Positions 49,650 through 62,112 of a stretch of DNA of 64,000 nucleotides are shown piece after piece. Made by a program: the position numbers and the translations under genes. Position 1 is the stretch's first letter; each line of letters opens with the position of its first letter. Origin of the DNA: Intestinirhabdus alba (GTDB taxonomy: Bacteria > Pseudomonadota > Gammaproteobacteria > Enterobacterales > Enterobacteriaceae); NCBI RefSeq assembly GCF_009711095.1, contig NZ_WMJZ01000013.1:1-64000 (forward strand). The letters are read 5' to 3'. The notes beneath the pieces were generated by a model. The model made no database searches and was not told the origin of the DNA. It was given only the letters and a program-made list of their open reading frames with translations.

Positions 49650-49784
49650 CCTTTTTGGCTCCTTTTTTAACCATACGGCAGAAGTTCTTCCGGGATATTG
49701 CAGCAGAGAGGTTCATTATCGCCGCAGGTATGACAAAATAGCGGTTTTGCTAACAAACACCAAGCGCTGCCAGTGGAGAGTCCG

Positions 49785-50588
49785 ATGCGGGATCGCAATT
49801 TTGATGACATCGCCGAAAAGTTTTCCCGTAACATTTACGGCACCACCAAAGGGCAGCTGCGGCAGGCGATTCTGTGGCAGGATTTAGAGCGGCTGCTGGC
49901 GGAGACTGGCGGGCGTAAACTGCGCGTGCTTGATGCCGGGGGCGGTGAGGGACAGACGGCGATTAAAATGGCCGGGCTTGGTCATCAGGTTACCCTGTGC
50001 GATCTTTCCGGCGAGATGATCGAGCGGGCGCAGCGCGCGGCGGAAGCGAAAGGCGTGCTGGGCAACATGCGTTTTATCCAGTGTGCCGCCCAGGAGGTGG
50101 CCACCCATTTGGAAAGTCCTGTCGATCTGATATTGTTTCATGCCGTTCTGGAGTGGGTGGCGGAGCCGGTTGACGCGCTGAAGGCCCTGTGGTCGGCGCT
50201 GCGCCCGGGCGGTGCGCTGTCGCTGATGTTTTATAACGCCAACGGCCTGTTGATGCATAACATGGTGGCAGGGAACTTTGACTACGTGCGGTCGGGGATG
50301 CCAAAACGTAAAAAACGGACGCTTTCGCCAGACTACCCGCGCGATCCCGGGCAGGTTTATCGGTGGCTGGAGGAGATCGGCTGGCGGATCGTCAGCCGGA
50401 CCGGCGTACGCATATTTCATGATTATTTGCGTGAAAAGCAGCAGCAGCGCGAACGCTACGAAGCGCTGCTTGAACTCGAAACGCGCTATTGTCGCCAGGA
50501 GCCCTGGATTAGCCTCGGGCGCTATATTCACGTCACCGCGATTAAAGGCCAGGATCGAGCCGCAGATGCAAGGATAACCTATGAATGA
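49785..50588 (+). CDS. cmoM: tRNA 5-carboxymethoxyuridine methyltransferase CmoM
   Basis: CmoM (SmtA) uses SAM to methylate cmo5U34 in tRNAs to mcmo5U. I use ATG 49785 ([20 protein letters not shown]), matching the E. coli start, with GGAG upstream; it gives 267 residues against 261. SAM motif I is [11 protein letters not shown] (about 48-58). Its final 8 bp overlap mukF, placing it first in the cmoM-mukFEB operon, as in E. coli. Confidence 0.96.
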   Translation: MRDRNFDDIAEKFSRNIYGTTKGQLRQAILWQDLERLLAETGGRKLRVLDAGGGEGQTAIKMAGLGHQVTLCDLSGEMIERAQRAAEAKGVLGNMRFIQCAAQEVATHLESPVDLILFHAVLEWVAEPVDALKALWSALRPGGALSLMFYNANGLLMHNMVAGNFDYVRSGMPKRKKRTLSPDYPRDPGQVYRWLEEIGWRIVSRTGVRIFHDYLREKQQQRERYEALLELETRYCRQEPWISLGRYIHVTAIKGQDRAADARITYE

Positions 50589-51903
50589 ATTTTCCCAGAC
50601 AGTCCCGGAACTGGTTGCCTGGGCCAGAAAAAATGACTTTTCTCTCTCGCTGCCGGTAGACCGGCTTTCGTTCCTGCTGGCGGTGGCCACCCTGAACGGC
50701 GAGCGCCTGGACGGTGAGATGAGCGAAGGTGAGCTGGTGGATGCGTTCCGCCACGTGAGTGATGCGTTTGAGCAAACCAGCGAAACCATCGGCGTCCGCG
50801 CCAATAACGCGATCAACGACATGGTGCGTCAACGTCTGCTGAACCGCTTTACCAGCGAGCAGGCGGAGGGTAACGCCATTTATCGCCTGACCCCGCTCGG
50901 CATCGGCATCACCGACTATTACATCCGCCAGCGCGAGTTCTCCACGCTGCGCCTCTCCATGCAGCTGTCGATCGTGGCGGGGGAGCTGAAGCGCGCGGCG
51001 GACGCGGCGGACGAGGGCGGCGACGAATTCCACTGGCACCGCAACGTCTACGCGCCGCTAAAATATTCCGTGGCCGAGATTTTCGACAGTATCGATCTGA
51101 CCCAGCGGATCATGGACGAGCAGCAGCAGCAGGTGAAGGATGAAATCGCGCAGCTGCTGAACAAAGACTGGCGCGCGGCTATTTCCAGCTGCGAGCTGCT
51201 GCTTTCAGAAACCTCCGGAACCCTGCGCGAGCTACAGGACACCCTGGAGGCGGCGGGGGATAAGCTACAGGCCAACCTGCTGCGCATTCAGGACGCGACG
51301 CTGGCCCGTGACGATCTGCACATTGTCGATCGGCTGGTGTTCGATCTGCAGAGCAAGCTCGATCGCATTATCAGCTGGGGCCAGCAGTCCATCGACCTGT
51401 GGATCGGCTATGACCGGCACGTGCATAAATTTATCCGTACCGCGATCGATATGGATAAAAACCGCGTCTTCGCCCAGCGCCTGCGCCAGTCCGTCCAGAC
51501 TTACTTCGATGACCCGTGGGCGCTGACTTACGCCAACGCCGATCGCCTGCTCGATATGCGCGATGAGGAGCTGGCGCTGCGCGATGAAGAGGTCACCGGG
51601 GAACTTCCGCCGGATCTGGAGTACGAAGAGTTTAACGAGATCCGCGAACAGCTGGCGGCGCTTATCGAAGAACAGCTGGCAGTCTATAAAACCAGACAAA
51701 CGCCGCTGGATCTCGGGCTGGTTGTACGCGAGTATCTGGCGCAATACCCGCGCGCACGGCATTTCGACGTGGCGCGCATTGTCATCGATCAGGCGGTACG
51801 TCTTGGCGTAGCGCAAGCAGATTTCACCGGACTGCCGGCCAAATGGCAGCCGATTAATGATTACGGAGCCAAGGTACAGGCGCATGTCATTGACAAATAT
51901 TGA
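50581..51903 (+). CDS. mukF: Chromosome partition protein MukF (kleisin)
   Basis: MukF bridges MukB heads in the MukBEF condensin. It is 440 residues, as in E. coli. An N-terminal winged-helix dimerisation domain (about 1-115) is followed by a helical middle and a C-terminal winged helix that binds the MukB cap. AAGGATAACC lies before the ATG, inside cmoM. It overlaps mukE by 20 bp. Confidence 0.98.
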   Translation: MNEFSQTVPELVAWARKNDFSLSLPVDRLSFLLAVATLNGERLDGEMSEGELVDAFRHVSDAFEQTSETIGVRANNAINDMVRQRLLNRFTSEQAEGNAIYRLTPLGIGITDYYIRQREFSTLRLSMQLSIVAGELKRAADAADEGGDEFHWHRNVYAPLKYSVAEIFDSIDLTQRIMDEQQQQVKDEIAQLLNKDWRAAISSCELLLSETSGTLRELQDTLEAAGDKLQANLLRIQDATLARDDLHIVDRLVFDLQSKLDRIISWGQQSIDLWIGYDRHVHKFIRTAIDMDKNRVFAQRLRQSVQTYFDDPWALTYANADRLLDMRDEELALRDEEVTGELPPDLEYEEFNEIREQLAALIEEQLAVYKTRQTPLDLGLVVREYLAQYPRARHFDVARIVIDQAVRLGVAQADFTGLPAKWQPINDYGAKVQAHVIDKY

Positions 51904-52588
51904 ACAAGTGATGCCGGTTAAGCTGGCGCAGGCGCTGGCGAATCCGTTATTTCCGGCGCTGGACAGCGCCTTACGCGCCGGCCGGCATATCGGGCTGGAC
52001 GAGCTGGACAACCATGCCTTTCTGATGGATTTTCAGGAATACCTGGAAGAGTTTTACGCTCGCTATAACGTCGAGCTGATCCGCGCGCCGGAGGGGTTTT
52101 TTTATCTGCGCCCGCGTTCCACCACCCTTATCCCGCGCTCCGTCCTCTCCGAGCTGGACATGATGGTGGGTAAAATCCTCTGTTACCTCTATCTCAGCCC
52201 GGAGCGGCTGGCGAACGAAGGGATCTTTACCCAGCAGGAGCTGTACGACGAGCTGCTGACCCTCGCCGACGAGTCGAAGCTGCTGAAACTGGTCAATAAC
52301 CGCTCCACCGGCTCCGACGTTGACCGCCAGAAGCTGCAGGAAAAAATGCGCTCGTCGCTCAACCGCCTGCGTCGCCTGGGGATGGTGTGGTTTATGGGCC
52401 ACGACAGCAGCAAATTTCGCATTATCGAGTCGGTATTCCGCTTTGGGGCCGACGTGCGCACCGGTGACGATCCGCGTGAGGCGCAGCGCCGCCTGATCCG
52501 CGACGGCGAAGCGATGCCGGTCGAAAACCACCTGCAGCTCAATGATGAGACCGAAGAAAATCAGCCGGAAAGTGGAGAGGAAGAATAA
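51884..52588 (+). CDS. mukE: Chromosome partition protein MukE (KITE)
   Basis: MukE binds MukF and is the KITE subunit of MukBEF. The start at 51884 ([18 protein letters not shown]) gives 234 residues as in E. coli; the open frame runs 9 codons further up. Tandem winged-helix domains fill most of the length, with an acidic tail ([14 protein letters not shown]). Start and end both overlap neighbours (20 bp with mukF, 1 bp with mukB), which implies translational coupling to fix subunit ratios. Confidence 0.97.
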   Translation: MSLTNIEQVMPVKLAQALANPLFPALDSALRAGRHIGLDELDNHAFLMDFQEYLEEFYARYNVELIRAPEGFFYLRPRSTTLIPRSVLSELDMMVGKILCYLYLSPERLANEGIFTQQELYDELLTLADESKLLKLVNNRSTGSDVDRQKLQEKMRSSLNRLRRLGMVWFMGHDSSKFRIIESVFRFGADVRTGDDPREAQRRLIRDGEAMPVENHLQLNDETEENQPESGEEE

Positions 52589-55500
52589 TGATTGAACGCG
52601 GTAAATTTCGCTCGCTAACGCTGATTAACTGGAACGGTTTTTTTGCCCGGACCTTCGATCTCGACGAGCTGGTCACCACCCTCTCGGGCGGGAACGGGGC
52701 AGGGAAATCCACCACTATGGCGGCCTTCGTCACGGCGCTGATCCCGGATCTGACCCTGCTGCACTTCCGTAACACCACCGAGGCGGGGGCCACCAGCGGC
52801 TCCCGCGATAAGGGCCTGCACGGCAAGCTGAAGGCGGGCGTCTGCTATTCCATGCTCGACACCATTAACTCCCGCCACCAGCGCGTGGTGGTGGGGGTGC
52901 GCCTGCAGCAGGTCGCCGGGCGCGATCGTAAAGTTGATATCAAGCCGTTCGCCATCCAGGGGCTGCCGATGTCGGTGCAGCCGACCCAGCTGGTGACCGA
53001 GACGCTGGACGCCCGTCAGGCGCGGGTGCTGTCGCTTGTTGAGCTGAAAGACAAGCTTGAGGCGATAGAAGGGGTACAGTTTAAGCAGTTTAACTCGATT
53101 ACCGATTATCACTCGCTGATGTTCGACTTAGGCATTATCGCCCGTCGCCTGCGCACCGCCTCTGACCGCAGCAAGTTCTATCGCCTGATTGAGGCCTCGC
53201 TGTACGGCGGGATCTCCAGCGCCATTACCCGCTCCCTGCGCGACTACCTGCTGCCGGAAAACAGCGGGGTGCGTAAGGCGTTCCAGGATATGGAAGCCGC
53301 GCTGCGGGAAAACCGCCTGACCCTGGAGGCGATCCGCGTCACCCAGTCGGACAGGGATCTGTTTAAGCACCTGATTAGCGAAGCCACCCACTACGTGGCG
53401 GCGGACTATATGCGCCACGCCAACGAGCGGCGCGTGTATCTGGATAAGGCGCTGGCGTTCCGCCGGGAGCTGCACGCCTCCCGCAAACAGCTGGCCACAG
53501 AGCAGTACAAGCACGTCGATATGGCGCGCGAGCTGGAGGAGCACAACGGCGCGGAGGGGGATCTCGAAGCCGATTACCAGGCCGCGAGCGACCACCTGAA
53601 CCTGGTGCAAACCGCGCTGCGCCAGCAGGAAAAAATTGAACGCTATGAGGCGGATCTGGAAGAGCTGCAGGTCCGCCTCGAAGAGCAGCACGAGGTGGTG
53701 GCGGAGGCCGTTGAGCGTCAGGAAGATAACGAAGCGCGTGCCGAGGCCGCCGAGCTGGAGGTGGATGAGCTGAAAAACCAGCTCGCCGACTACCAGCAGG
53801 CGCTGGACGTGCAGCAGACCCGCGCCCTGCAGTACAGCCAGGCGATATCGGCGCTGGAGCGGGCAAAGTCCCTTTGCCATCTGCCGGATCTGACCGCAGA
53901 CAGCGCGGCCCAGTGGCTGGAAACCTTCCAGGCCAGAGAGCAGGAGGCGACCGAGAAACTGCTCTCCCTTGAGCAGAAAATGAGCGTGGCGCAAACCGCC
54001 CACAGCCAGTTTGAGCAGGCCTGGCAGCTGGTGGCGGAGATCAACGGCCCGCTGGCGCGTAGCGAGGCCTGGGAGGTGGCGCGGGAGCTGCTGCGTGAAG
54101 GCGTTGACCAGCGCCATCTGGCGGAGCAGGTCCAGCCGCTGCGTATGCGCCTTAGCGAACTGGAGCAGCGTCTGCGCGAACAGCAGGAGGCCGAGCGCCT
54201 GCTGGCGGAATTTTGCAAGCGGCAGGGACGGCAGTTCGATATTGACGAGCTGGAAGCGCTGCACCAGGAGCTTGAGGCGCGTATCGTCTCGCTGTCCGAC
54301 AGCGTCTCGAATGCCCATGAACAGCGGATGGCGCTGCGTCAGGAGCAGGGGCAACTGCAGACGCGCATTCAGCAACTGATGCAGCGCGCGCCCGTCTGGC
54401 TGGCGGCGCAGAACAGCCTTAACGAACTTAGCGAGCAGTGCGGCGAGGCGCTGACCTCCAGCCAGGAGGTTACCGAGTATCTGCAGCAGCTGCTGGAGCG
54501 CGAGCGCGAGGCTATTGTTGAACGCGACGAGGTCGGCGTGCGTAAAAACGCGGTCGATGAAGAGATTGAACGCTTAAGCCAGCCGGGCGGGGCGGAAGAT
54601 CAGCGTCTTAACGCGCTGGCGGAGCGTTTCGGCGGCGTGCTGCTGTCGGAAATTTATGACGACGTCAGCCTGGAGGATGCGCCGTACTTCTCCGCGCTGT
54701 ACGGTCCGTCACGCCACGCCATCGTGGTGCCGGACCTGTCGCTGGTCGCCGATCGGCTGGAGGGGCTAACCGACTGCCCGGAAGATCTCTATCTGATCGA
54801 AGGGGATCCGCAGTCCTTTGACGACAGCGTATTCAGCGTCGACGAGCTGGAAAAGGCGGTGGTGGTAAAAATCGCCGACCGCCAGTGGCGCTACTCCCGC
54901 TTCCCGTCGGTGCCGATTTTTGGCCGCGCGGCCCGCGAAAGCCGTATCGAAAGCCTGCACGCCGAGCGCGAAGGGCTTGCTGAGCGCTTCGCCACCCTTT
55001 CGTTTGACGTACAAAAAACCCAGCGGCTGCATCAGGCCTTTAGCCGCTTTATCGGTAGCCATCTGGCGGTGGCCTTTGAGGACGATCCGGAAGCGGAAAT
55101 CCGGCAGCTGAACGGCCGCCGCGTTGAGCTGGAGCGCGCTCTGGCCAGCCACGAAAATGATAATCAGCAGCAGCGGATCCAGTACGAGCAGGCGAAAGAG
55201 GGCGTGGCCGCGCTGAACCGCCTGCTGCCGCGCCTGAACCTGCTGGCCGACGATACGCTGGCCGATCGGGTCGACGAGATCCGCGAGCGGCTGGACGAAG
55301 CGCAGGAAGCCGCGCGCTTTATTCAGCAGCACGGCAGCCGGCTGGCGAAGCTGGAGCCGATGGTTTCGGTGCTGCAGAACGATCCGGAGCAGTTTGAACA
55401 GCTGAAAGAAGACTACACCTGTTCCCAGCAGACGCAGCGTGAGGCGCGTCAGCAGGCGTTTGCGCTGGCGGAGGTGGTCCAGCGCCGCGCGCACTTTGGC

Positions 55501-57054
55501 TACGCCGACTCCGCCGGGATGCTCAGCGGCAACAGCGATCTCAACGAAAAGCTACGTGAACGACTGGCGCAGGCGGAAGGTGAGCGTAGCCGTGCCCGCG
55601 AGGCGCTGCGCGGCCATGCGGCCCAGCTTAGCCAGTACAACCAGGTGCTGGCGTCGCTAAAAAGCTCCTGGGAAACCAAGAAAGAGTTGCTTAACGATCT
55701 GCAGCGCGAGCTGCAGGATATCGGCGTGCGCGCCGACAGCGGCGCGGAGGAGCGCGCCCGTACTCGTCGCGACGAACTGCACGCCCGGCTGAGCACCAAC
55801 CGCACGCGCCGCAATCAGCTGGAGAAGGCGCTGACCTTCTGCGAAGCGGAGATGGACAACCTGACCCGCAGGCTGCGCAAGCTGGAGCGTGATTACTTTG
55901 AGATGCGCGAGCAGGTGGTTACCGCCAAGGCCGGCTGGTGCGCGGTAATGCGAATGGTGAAAGATAACGGCGTCGAGCGTCGCCTGCATCGCCGCGAGCT
56001 GGCCTATCTCTCCGCTGACGAACTGCGCTCCATGTCGGATAAGGCGCTGGGGGCGCTGCGTCTCGCGGTAGCGGATAACGAACACCTGCGCGACGTGCTG
56101 CGCATGTCCGAAGATCCCAAACGTCCGGAGCGTAAGATCCAGTTCTTCGTGGCGGTTTATCAGCATCTGCGCGAGCGTATTCGTCAGGATATTATCCGCA
56201 CCGACGATCCGGTTGAAGCCATTGAGCAGATGGAGATCGAACTCAGCCGTCTGACCGAGGAGCTGACCTCCCGCGAACAGAAGCTGGCCATTAGCTCGCG
56301 CAGCGTGGCAAACATTATTCGTAAAACTATTCAGCGTGAACAGAACCGCATCCGCCAGCTTAACCAGGGGCTGCAGAACGTCTCCTTTGGCCAGGTGAAC
56401 AGCGTACGCCTGAACGTCAACGTGCGCGAAACCCACGCCACGATGCTGGAGGTGCTCTCGGAGCAGCATGAGCAGCATCAGGATCTGTTCAGCAGCAATC
56501 GTCTGACCTTCTCTGAGGCGCTGGCGAAGCTGTATCAGCGGCTGAACCCGCAGATCGATATGGGCCAGCGTACGCCGCAGACCATCGGCGAGGAGCTGCT
56601 TGACTACCGCAACTACCTGGAGATGGAGGTTGAGGTTAACCGCGGCTCCGACGGCTGGCTGCGTGCGGAGTCCGGGGCGCTGTCCACCGGGGAGGCGATC
56701 GGTACGGGGATGTCCATCCTGGTGATGGTGGTACAGAGCTGGGAAGACGAGGCTCGCCGCCTGCGCGGCAAGGATATCTCTCCCTGCCGCCTGCTGTTCC
56801 TCGATGAAGCGGCGCGACTGGATGCTCGTTCAATCGCCACCCTGTTTGAGCTGTGTGAGCGCCTGCAGATGCAGCTGATTATCGCCGCGCCGGAAAATAT
56901 CAGCCCGGAGAAAGGAACGACCTACAAGCTGGTGCGTAAGGTGTTTAATAACACCGAACATGTACACGTGGTCGGGCTGCGCGGATTTGCTCCGCAGCCG
57001 CCCGAAACGCTTCCGGGAACGGTTGAGGAGCCGCAGCTCAGCCTGGATAAATAA
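52588..57054 (+). CDS. mukB: Chromosome partition protein MukB (SMC-like ATPase)
   Basis: MukB is the SMC-type motor of the enterobacterial condensin; it binds topoisomerase IV and loops DNA. It is 1488 residues, two more than E. coli. The N-terminal head has Walker [10 protein letters not shown] (34-42). Long coiled coils with heptad-rich Glu/Gln/Leu segments run at about 290-650 and 800-1100, flanking the hinge (about 660-790). The C-terminal head has signature [10 protein letters not shown] and Walker [12 protein letters not shown] (about 1400-1415). Its ATG shares one base with the mukE stop (TAATG). Confidence 0.98.
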   Translation: MIERGKFRSLTLINWNGFFARTFDLDELVTTLSGGNGAGKSTTMAAFVTALIPDLTLLHFRNTTEAGATSGSRDKGLHGKLKAGVCYSMLDTINSRHQRVVVGVRLQQVAGRDRKVDIKPFAIQGLPMSVQPTQLVTETLDARQARVLSLVELKDKLEAIEGVQFKQFNSITDYHSLMFDLGIIARRLRTASDRSKFYRLIEASLYGGISSAITRSLRDYLLPENSGVRKAFQDMEAALRENRLTLEAIRVTQSDRDLFKHLISEATHYVAADYMRHANERRVYLDKALAFRRELHASRKQLATEQYKHVDMARELEEHNGAEGDLEADYQAASDHLNLVQTALRQQEKIERYEADLEELQVRLEEQHEVVAEAVERQEDNEARAEAAELEVDELKNQLADYQQALDVQQTRALQYSQAISALERAKSLCHLPDLTADSAAQWLETFQAREQEATEKLLSLEQKMSVAQTAHSQFEQAWQLVAEINGPLARSEAWEVARELLREGVDQRHLAEQVQPLRMRLSELEQRLREQQEAERLLAEFCKRQGRQFDIDELEALHQELEARIVSLSDSVSNAHEQRMALRQEQGQLQTRIQQLMQRAPVWLAAQNSLNELSEQCGEALTSSQEVTEYLQQLLEREREAIVERDEVGVRKNAVDEEIERLSQPGGAEDQRLNALAERFGGVLLSEIYDDVSLEDAPYFSALYGPSRHAIVVPDLSLVADRLEGLTDCPEDLYLIEGDPQSFDDSVFSVDELEKAVVVKIADRQWRYSRFPSVPIFGRAARESRIESLHAEREGLAERFATLSFDVQKTQRLHQAFSRFIGSHLAVAFEDDPEAEIRQLNGRRVELERALASHENDNQQQRIQYEQAKEGVAALNRLLPRLNLLADDTLADRVDEIRERLDEAQEAARFIQQHGSRLAKLEPMVSVLQNDPEQFEQLKEDYTCSQQTQREARQQAFALAEVVQRRAHFGYADSAGMLSGNSDLNEKLRERLAQAEGERSRAREALRGHAAQLSQYNQVLASLKSSWETKKELLNDLQRELQDIGVRADSGAEERARTRRDELHARLSTNRTRRNQLEKALTFCEAEMDNLTRRLRKLERDYFEMREQVVTAKAGWCAVMRMVKDNGVERRLHRRELAYLSADELRSMSDKALGALRLAVADNEHLRDVLRMSEDPKRPERKIQFFVAVYQHLRERIRQDIIRTDDPVEAIEQMEIELSRLTEELTSREQKLAISSRSVANIIRKTIQREQNRIRQLNQGLQNVSFGQVNSVRLNVNVRETHATMLEVLSEQHEQHQDLFSSNRLTFSEALAKLYQRLNPQIDMGQRTPQTIGEELLDYRNYLEMEVEVNRGSDGWLRAESGALSTGEAIGTGMSILVMVVQSWEDEARRLRGKDISPCRLLFLDEAARLDARSIATLFELCERLQMQLIIAAPENISPEKGTTYKLVRKVFNNTEHVHVVGLRGFAPQPPETLPGTVEEPQLSLDK

Positions 57055-57323
57055 GGCGGCTGAATGGCTGCTTTAGATTTTCTGAAAATAGGCTTTTATC
57101 GTGCTTAATCAATGAATAAGAGGTGCATTTTCTTTAAATTTCTTTACATTAGGTCCGGCAGAAACGTGATGTCGTTTATATACTGGAAATAAGCCTGACA
57201 ACCGACAGGCCTGGCTTGTCATGCTTCAGGCGTCCGGCACCGCGGGTTTCCCGGCCGCCGGACGCGAAGGAGAACGGGAAGCCTGGCGGTTTAAAACATG
57301 ATAAAGAAAAACAGGGGGCAGGG

Positions 57324-59150
57324 ATGTTGCTTAAGAGAAGAAGTGGTCGTTGGCTGCTGACAGGTAGTTTATGTCTGGCCGTAACATTCGCTCCACTGTT
57401 AAACGTACGGGCCGACGAGCCTGAAATTGTTGCCAGCGTCAGCCCTGCGGCCGTTGACGAGCCGGGCATGGAGCAGGCGCTGTCCCCCGTAACGGCGATG
57501 ATGGCGGGCATTCAGCCTCTGCCGGAGGGCGCTGCGGAAAAAGCCCGCGCCGGGCTTCAGTCACAGCTTCCCTCCGGCTATACGCCGGTCTATATGAATC
57601 AGCTGACGCTGCTCTACGCCGCGCGCGACATGCAGCCGATGTGGGAAAACCGCGACGCGGTAAAAGCCTTCCAGCAGCAACTGGCCGAAGTGGCAATTGC
57701 CGGCTTTCAGCCGCAGTTCACCGCGTGGGTCGCGCTGCTGACCGATCCCGCCGTTAACGGCCTGGCGCGTGATGTCGTGCTTTCCGACGCCATGATGGGC
57801 TACCTTCATTTTATCGCCAATATCCCGGCCAAAGGCAGCCGCTGGCTCTACAGCAGCAGGTCCTGGAAGCTCGAAACGCCGCCGTTGTCGGTGATCAACC
57901 AGTGGCAGGTGGCGCTGGATGATGGTCAGCTGCCGGGCTTTATTGCCGGGCTGGCACCGAGGCATCCGCAGTATGCGGCGATGCACGAGGCGCTGCTCAG
58001 GCTGGTCAGCGACTCGCGGCCGTGGCCGCAGCTGGTCGGTAAGACCACGCTGCGCCCCGGTCAGTCGAGCAGCGACGTGCCCGCCCTACGCGAGATCCTG
58101 CAGCGTACCGGAATGCTGGAAGGAGAGCCGAATATTGCGCTGCCCGGCGATGAGGCGGCGGTCAGCCCCTCAGCCATTGATGTTGACGCCCCGGCGGCGA
58201 AGCCGGTTAATGCACGGGCCGCGGCGGGCGGCAAGCCCGCGCGAGCCATCTATGACCGCACGCTGGTTGAGGCGGTAAAGCGGTTTCAGGCCTGGCAGGG
58301 GCTGGGCGCTGACGGTGCCATCGGTCCCTCCACCCGCCAGTGGCTTAATGTCTCTCCCGCCCAGCGCGCGGGCGTGCTGGCGCTGAATATTCAGCGCCTG
58401 CGCCTGCTGCCCGATGAGCTGAAGACCGGCATTATGGTGAATATTCCGGCCTATTCGTTGGTCTATTATCAGAACGGCAATCAGGTTCTGGACTCAAAGG
58501 TGATCGTGGGGCGTCCCGATCGTAAAACGCCGATGATGAGCAGCGCGTTGAACAACGTGGTGGTCAATCCGCCGTGGAACGTTCCGCCGACGCTGGCGCG
58601 CAAGGATATTCTGCCAAAGGTGCGCAACGATCCGGGTTACCTGGCGAGCCACGGCTACACCGTTCTGCGCGGCTGGAACAGTAAGGAGCGGATCGATCCG
58701 GGTCAGGTGGACTGGTCGACGATCACGGCGTCTAATCTGCCGTTCCGCTTTCAACAGGCACCGGGGGCGCGTAACTCGCTGGGCCGCTACAAATTCAATA
58801 TGCCCAGCTCCGATGCTATTTATCTGCACGATACGCCGAACCATAGCCTGTTCCGTAAGGATGCGCGGGCGCTGAGTTCCGGCTGCGTGCGGGTCAATAA
58901 AGCCTCTGAGCTGGCGAATATGCTGCTGCAGGACGCCGGGTGGAACGACGCGCGTATCTCCGATGCGCTCAGGCGCGGGGATACGCGCTACGTTAATATT
59001 CCGCAAACGATCCCGGTGAATCTCTACTATCTGACCGCCTTCATTGGCGCGGATGGGCGCACTCAGTATCGCACCGATATTTACAGCTACGATCTGACGG
59101 CGCGATCCAGCGCACAAATTGTGCCGAAAGCAGAAAAATTAATCAGATAA
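57324..59150 (+). CDS. ldtD: L,D-transpeptidase LdtD
   Basis: LdtD (YcbB) forms 3-3 (mDAP-mDAP) crosslinks in peptidoglycan, used in envelope stress and beta-lactam tolerance. I use ATG 57324 ([20 protein letters not shown]), with AGGGGGCAGGG upstream, giving 608 residues against 615 in E. coli. Order: signal peptide (cut near VRA-DEP), an N-terminal scaffold, a peptidoglycan-binding domain (about 310-355), and the YkuD catalytic domain with YLHDTPNH and SSGCVRVN, nucleophile Cys521. Upstream (57055-57323) lies a 269-bp gap holding its promoter. CpxR control is known in E. coli, but I did not identify a site. Confidence 0.96.
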   Translation: MLLKRRSGRWLLTGSLCLAVTFAPLLNVRADEPEIVASVSPAAVDEPGMEQALSPVTAMMAGIQPLPEGAAEKARAGLQSQLPSGYTPVYMNQLTLLYAARDMQPMWENRDAVKAFQQQLAEVAIAGFQPQFTAWVALLTDPAVNGLARDVVLSDAMMGYLHFIANIPAKGSRWLYSSRSWKLETPPLSVINQWQVALDDGQLPGFIAGLAPRHPQYAAMHEALLRLVSDSRPWPQLVGKTTLRPGQSSSDVPALREILQRTGMLEGEPNIALPGDEAAVSPSAIDVDAPAAKPVNARAAAGGKPARAIYDRTLVEAVKRFQAWQGLGADGAIGPSTRQWLNVSPAQRAGVLALNIQRLRLLPDELKTGIMVNIPAYSLVYYQNGNQVLDSKVIVGRPDRKTPMMSSALNNVVVNPPWNVPPTLARKDILPKVRNDPGYLASHGYTVLRGWNSKERIDPGQVDWSTITASNLPFRFQQAPGARNSLGRYKFNMPSSDAIYLHDTPNHSLFRKDARALSSGCVRVNKASELANMLLQDAGWNDARISDALRRGDTRYVNIPQTIPVNLYYLTAFIGADGRTQYRTDIYSYDLTARSSAQIVPKAEKLIR

Positions 59151-59326
59151 GTGAAGCAGTTCTGCTGTTTCTGTGGTCATATCTGATGGTGGAAAAGGGG
59201 CCGCATCGCTGCAGGCCCCGTCAATGCTGGTAAAGCACCGTCTTGACGGCGGCTTTGCGGCCGGTTAAGGTGCCCTCAGTGCGCCGTAGCATACATAACC
59301 TAAACTGACCTGTAGATCTCATAAAT

Positions 59327-59875
59327 ATGGACAAATTTGACGCTAATCGCCGCAAACTGCTGGCGTTAGGTGGAGCCGCCCTGGGGGTTGCCATCCTGCC
59401 TTCGCCCGCGTTTGCGACGCTCTCTACCCCGCGCCCGCGTATCCTGGCGCTGAATAACCTCAATACCGGCGAATCAATTAAAGCGGAGTTTTTCGATGGC
59501 CGGGGCTATATTCAGGAAGAGCTGGCCAGGCTCGATCACTTCTTTCGCGACTACCGGTCAAATAAGGTAAGGTCTATCGATCCGGGCCTGTTCGATCAGC
59601 TGTATCGGCTGCAGGGGCTGCTGGGGAGTCGTAGCCCGGTGCAGCTTATTTCCGGCTACCGCTCTCTTGATACCAATAATGAACTGCGCGCCCACCGTCG
59701 CGGAGTGGCTAAAAAAAGCTACCATACCCGCGGACAGGCGATGGATTTCCATATTGAAGGCGTTTCATTAAGCAATGTTCGCAAAGCCGCGTTGTCTATG
59801 CGCGCAGGTGGTGTAGGATACTATCCACGTAGCAACTTTGTGCATATTGACACCGGGCCTGTGCGGCACTGGTGA
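59327..59875 (+). CDS. mepK: Murein endopeptidase MepK
   Basis: MepK (YcbK) cuts mDAP-mDAP crosslinks and some 4-3 links in peptidoglycan, opposing LdtD encoded just upstream. It is 182 residues, as in E. coli. A twin-arginine signal (NRRKLLALGGAALGVAI) ends near residue 30 (AFA). The M15-type zinc ligands are His133, Asp140 and His173. Pairing of the transpeptidase and the matching endopeptidase next to each other is conserved. The 176-bp gap contains its own promoter region. Confidence 0.97.
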   Translation: MDKFDANRRKLLALGGAALGVAILPSPAFATLSTPRPRILALNNLNTGESIKAEFFDGRGYIQEELARLDHFFRDYRSNKVRSIDPGLFDQLYRLQGLLGSRSPVQLISGYRSLDTNNELRAHRRGVAKKSYHTRGQAMDFHIEGVSLSNVRKAALSMRAGGVGYYPRSNFVHIDTGPVRHW

Positions 59876-60010
59876 TACAGAGTCTGGTTCATCAGGCTGT
59901 TTTATTTGCCCTGTGCTACGGTGCAGGTCGGCGGTGAGGTGCCGTTTGCGCCCATACCGGCTGCGGCAATAGCGCCCTGTGGACCCGGTTCTTAACGAAA
60001 CGGGAGCAAC

Positions 60011-60655
60011 ATGAACTATCGTATTATTCCGGTTACCGCCTTTTCTCAGAACTGTTCGCTAATCTGGTGTGAGCAAACCCGCCTGGCGGCGCTGGTCGAT
60101 CCCGGCGGCGATGCGGATAAGATCCGCCAGGAGGTCGACGCCAGCGGCGTAACGCTGACGCAGCTCCTGCTGACCCACGGCCACCTCGATCACGTCGGTG
60201 CGGCCGCTGAGCTGGCGCAGCACTATGGCGTGCCGGTTCTTGGCCCGGAAAAAGAAGATGAGTTCTGGCTGCAGGGACTCCCCGCCCAGAGCCGTATGTT
60301 TGGCCTTGAAGAGTGTCAGCCGCTGACGCCGGACCGCTGGCTCAGCGAGGGTGACAGCGTGAGTATCGGCAATGTGACGTTACAGGTGTTGCACTGTCCG
60401 GGACATACGCCGGGCCACGTCGTTTTCTTCGACCCGCAGTCACAGCTGCTGATTTCAGGCGACGTCATCTTCAAAGGCGGCGTCGGGCGCAGTGATTTTC
60501 CGCGTGGCGATCACGGCCAGCTGATCGACTCAATTAAGCGTAAGCTGCTGCCGCTGGGCGATGAGGTCACCTTTATTCCCGGCCACGGGCCGCTGTCCAC
60601 CTTAGGCGATGAGCGCCTGCATAACCCGTTTCTGCAAAACGATCGGGCCGGCTGA
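60011..60655 (+). CDS. gloC: Hydroxyacylglutathione hydrolase, type II glyoxalase GloC
   Basis: GloC (YcbL) is a metallo-beta-lactamase-fold enzyme hydrolysing S-lactoylglutathione in methylglyoxal detoxification. It is 214 residues. The metal-binding THGHLDHVG is near residues 56-64, followed by [12 protein letters not shown] and the final [18 protein letters not shown] lies before the ATG. It is followed by a terminator shared with the convergent aspC. Confidence 0.96.
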   Translation: MNYRIIPVTAFSQNCSLIWCEQTRLAALVDPGGDADKIRQEVDASGVTLTQLLLTHGHLDHVGAAAELAQHYGVPVLGPEKEDEFWLQGLPAQSRMFGLEECQPLTPDRWLSEGDSVSIGNVTLQVLHCPGHTPGHVVFFDPQSQLLISGDVIFKGGVGRSDFPRGDHGQLIDSIKRKLLPLGDEVTFIPGHGPLSTLGDERLHNPFLQNDRAG

Positions 60656-60691
60656 TAGTGCTTCAGGGTCCCGCTGCGGGGCGTAAAAAGT

Positions 60692-60721
60692 AAAAAGCCC
60701 GCGTCGCGTCGCGGGCTTTTT
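60692..60721. terminator. Bidirectional terminator between gloC and aspC
   Basis: GCCCGCG (60697-60703) and CGCGGGC (60710-60716) form a 7-bp GC stem, extended by AAAAA and TTTTT on the two sides. It works in both directions for the convergent genes. Confidence 0.93.
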
Positions 60722-60737
60722 CATTTAACGGATACGG

Positions 60738-61928
60738 CTACAGTACGGCGACAATGGCCTCGCACAGCGGTGCCATATTGTCCGGCGTCATTCCAGCCAC
60801 GTTGATACGGCCGGAAGCTACGGCGTAAACCGCAAACTCTTCCCGCAGACGTAGCACCTGCTCTTTGGTCAGGCCGCTGAAGGAGAACATGCCGTTTTGC
60901 CGGGTAATAAAGCTGAAGTCGCGGTTCGCACCTTTCTCCTGCAGGGTATTAACAAACAGCAGACGCATGCGCTGAATACGCTGGCGCATGTCGGTCAGCT
61001 CCTGTTCCCAGATGGCGCGCAGGGCGTCATTGCCCAGAATCGTCGCCACCACGGAAGCGCCGTGGGCGGGCGGGTTGGAGTAGTTGGCGCGAATGGTTGA
61101 CTTCATCTGGCTGAAGGCGCGATCGGCGGTTTCGGCGTCTGCCGCTACCAGCGTACAGGCACCGACGCGCTCGTTGTACAGGCCAAAGTTTTTTGAGTAA
61201 GAGCTGGCGACGATCAGCTCTTTGTGCTGTGCGGCAAAGGCGCGCAGGCCTTCCGCATCTTCCTCCAGGCCGCGGGCAAAACCCTGGTAGGCGAAGTCAA
61301 ACAGCGGCAGCCAGCCTTTTTCTACCGAAAGCTGCGCCAGCGCCTGCCACTGTTCCAGGGTCGGATCGATACCGGTCGGGTTGTGACAGCAGCCGTGAAA
61401 CAGTACCACGTCACCCGCCTGCGCGCCGCTGAGGCTGTCGATCAGCGCCTCGAAATCAAGCGTATGATTCTCAGCGTCGTACCAGGCGTAATCGCATACG
61501 TCCAGCCCGGCGGAGTTGAATACGCTCTTATGGTTTGGCCAGCTTGGATTGCTTACCCAGACGCGCCTGGCGTCGGTGTGTCTGGCGAGAAAATCAGCGG
61601 CCACGCGCAGCGCGCCGGTGCCGCCGGGAGTCTGCGCGGTGCGCGCGCGGCGATCGTTAATCAGCGCGCTGCCTTTGCCAAACAGCAGTTCCTGCGTGCA
61701 GCGGCCAAATTCCGCAATACCGTCAATGCCGAGATAGTTTTTTGTATTTTCATTTTCGAGTATATACTGCTCGGCTTTTTTTACGCTGGTCAGCACCGGG
61801 GTTTTTCCGGTTTCATCTTTATATACCCCGATGCCCAGGTTGATTTTACCGGGACGGTCATCGGTGCGAAACAGATCGGCCAGGCCCAGAATGGGGTCGG
61901 CAGGAGCGGCGGTAATGTTCTCAAACAT
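60738..61928 (-). CDS. aspC: Aspartate aminotransferase
   Basis: AspC swaps amino groups between aspartate and 2-oxoglutarate and also acts on aromatic amino acids. It is a 396-residue class I aminotransferase, as in E. coli. The PLP lysine is in [16 protein letters not shown] (Lys246), and the carboxylate-binding Arg is near the C-terminus (ASGRINVAG). It is monocistronic, between the shared terminator and the porin terminator. Confidence 0.98.
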   Translation of the reverse strand: MFENITAAPADPILGLADLFRTDDRPGKINLGIGVYKDETGKTPVLTSVKKAEQYILENENTKNYLGIDGIAEFGRCTQELLFGKGSALINDRRARTAQTPGGTGALRVAADFLARHTDARRVWVSNPSWPNHKSVFNSAGLDVCDYAWYDAENHTLDFEALIDSLSGAQAGDVVLFHGCCHNPTGIDPTLEQWQALAQLSVEKGWLPLFDFAYQGFARGLEEDAEGLRAFAAQHKELIVASSYSKNFGLYNERVGACTLVAADAETADRAFSQMKSTIRANYSNPPAHGASVVATILGNDALRAIWEQELTDMRQRIQRMRLLFVNTLQEKGANRDFSFITRQNGMFSFSGLTKEQVLRLREEFAVYAVASGRINVAGMTPDNMAPLCEAIVAVL

Positions 61929-62057
61929 GACGAGGTTCCATTGTGGTTACAGAAGAGAAATCCGCTATCAGGTTAACGGGAGATTTACAAAATGCCAACC
62001 GTTAGCGACAAAAAGGCGCGCTCTTTTTTAAAGACGCAAGATTGCTCTGGAAGAGAT

Positions 62058-62086
62058 AAAAAAACAGGACTGACGTCCTGTTTTTT
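62058..62086 (-). terminator. Porin gene terminator
   Basis: CAGGAC (62065-62070) and GTCCTG (62075-62080) with a 4-nt loop, flanked by seven A and six T residues, 27 nt past the porin stop. Bidirectional in form. Confidence 0.9.
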
Positions 62087-62112
62087 AAGGATTTAGCAAA
62101 GAGGTCTGCTAA

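Noticed and set aside
53128-54375. A 415-codon open frame antisense to mukB.
   Set aside because: Leu/Gln-rich mirror of the MukB coiled coil with no independent signals.
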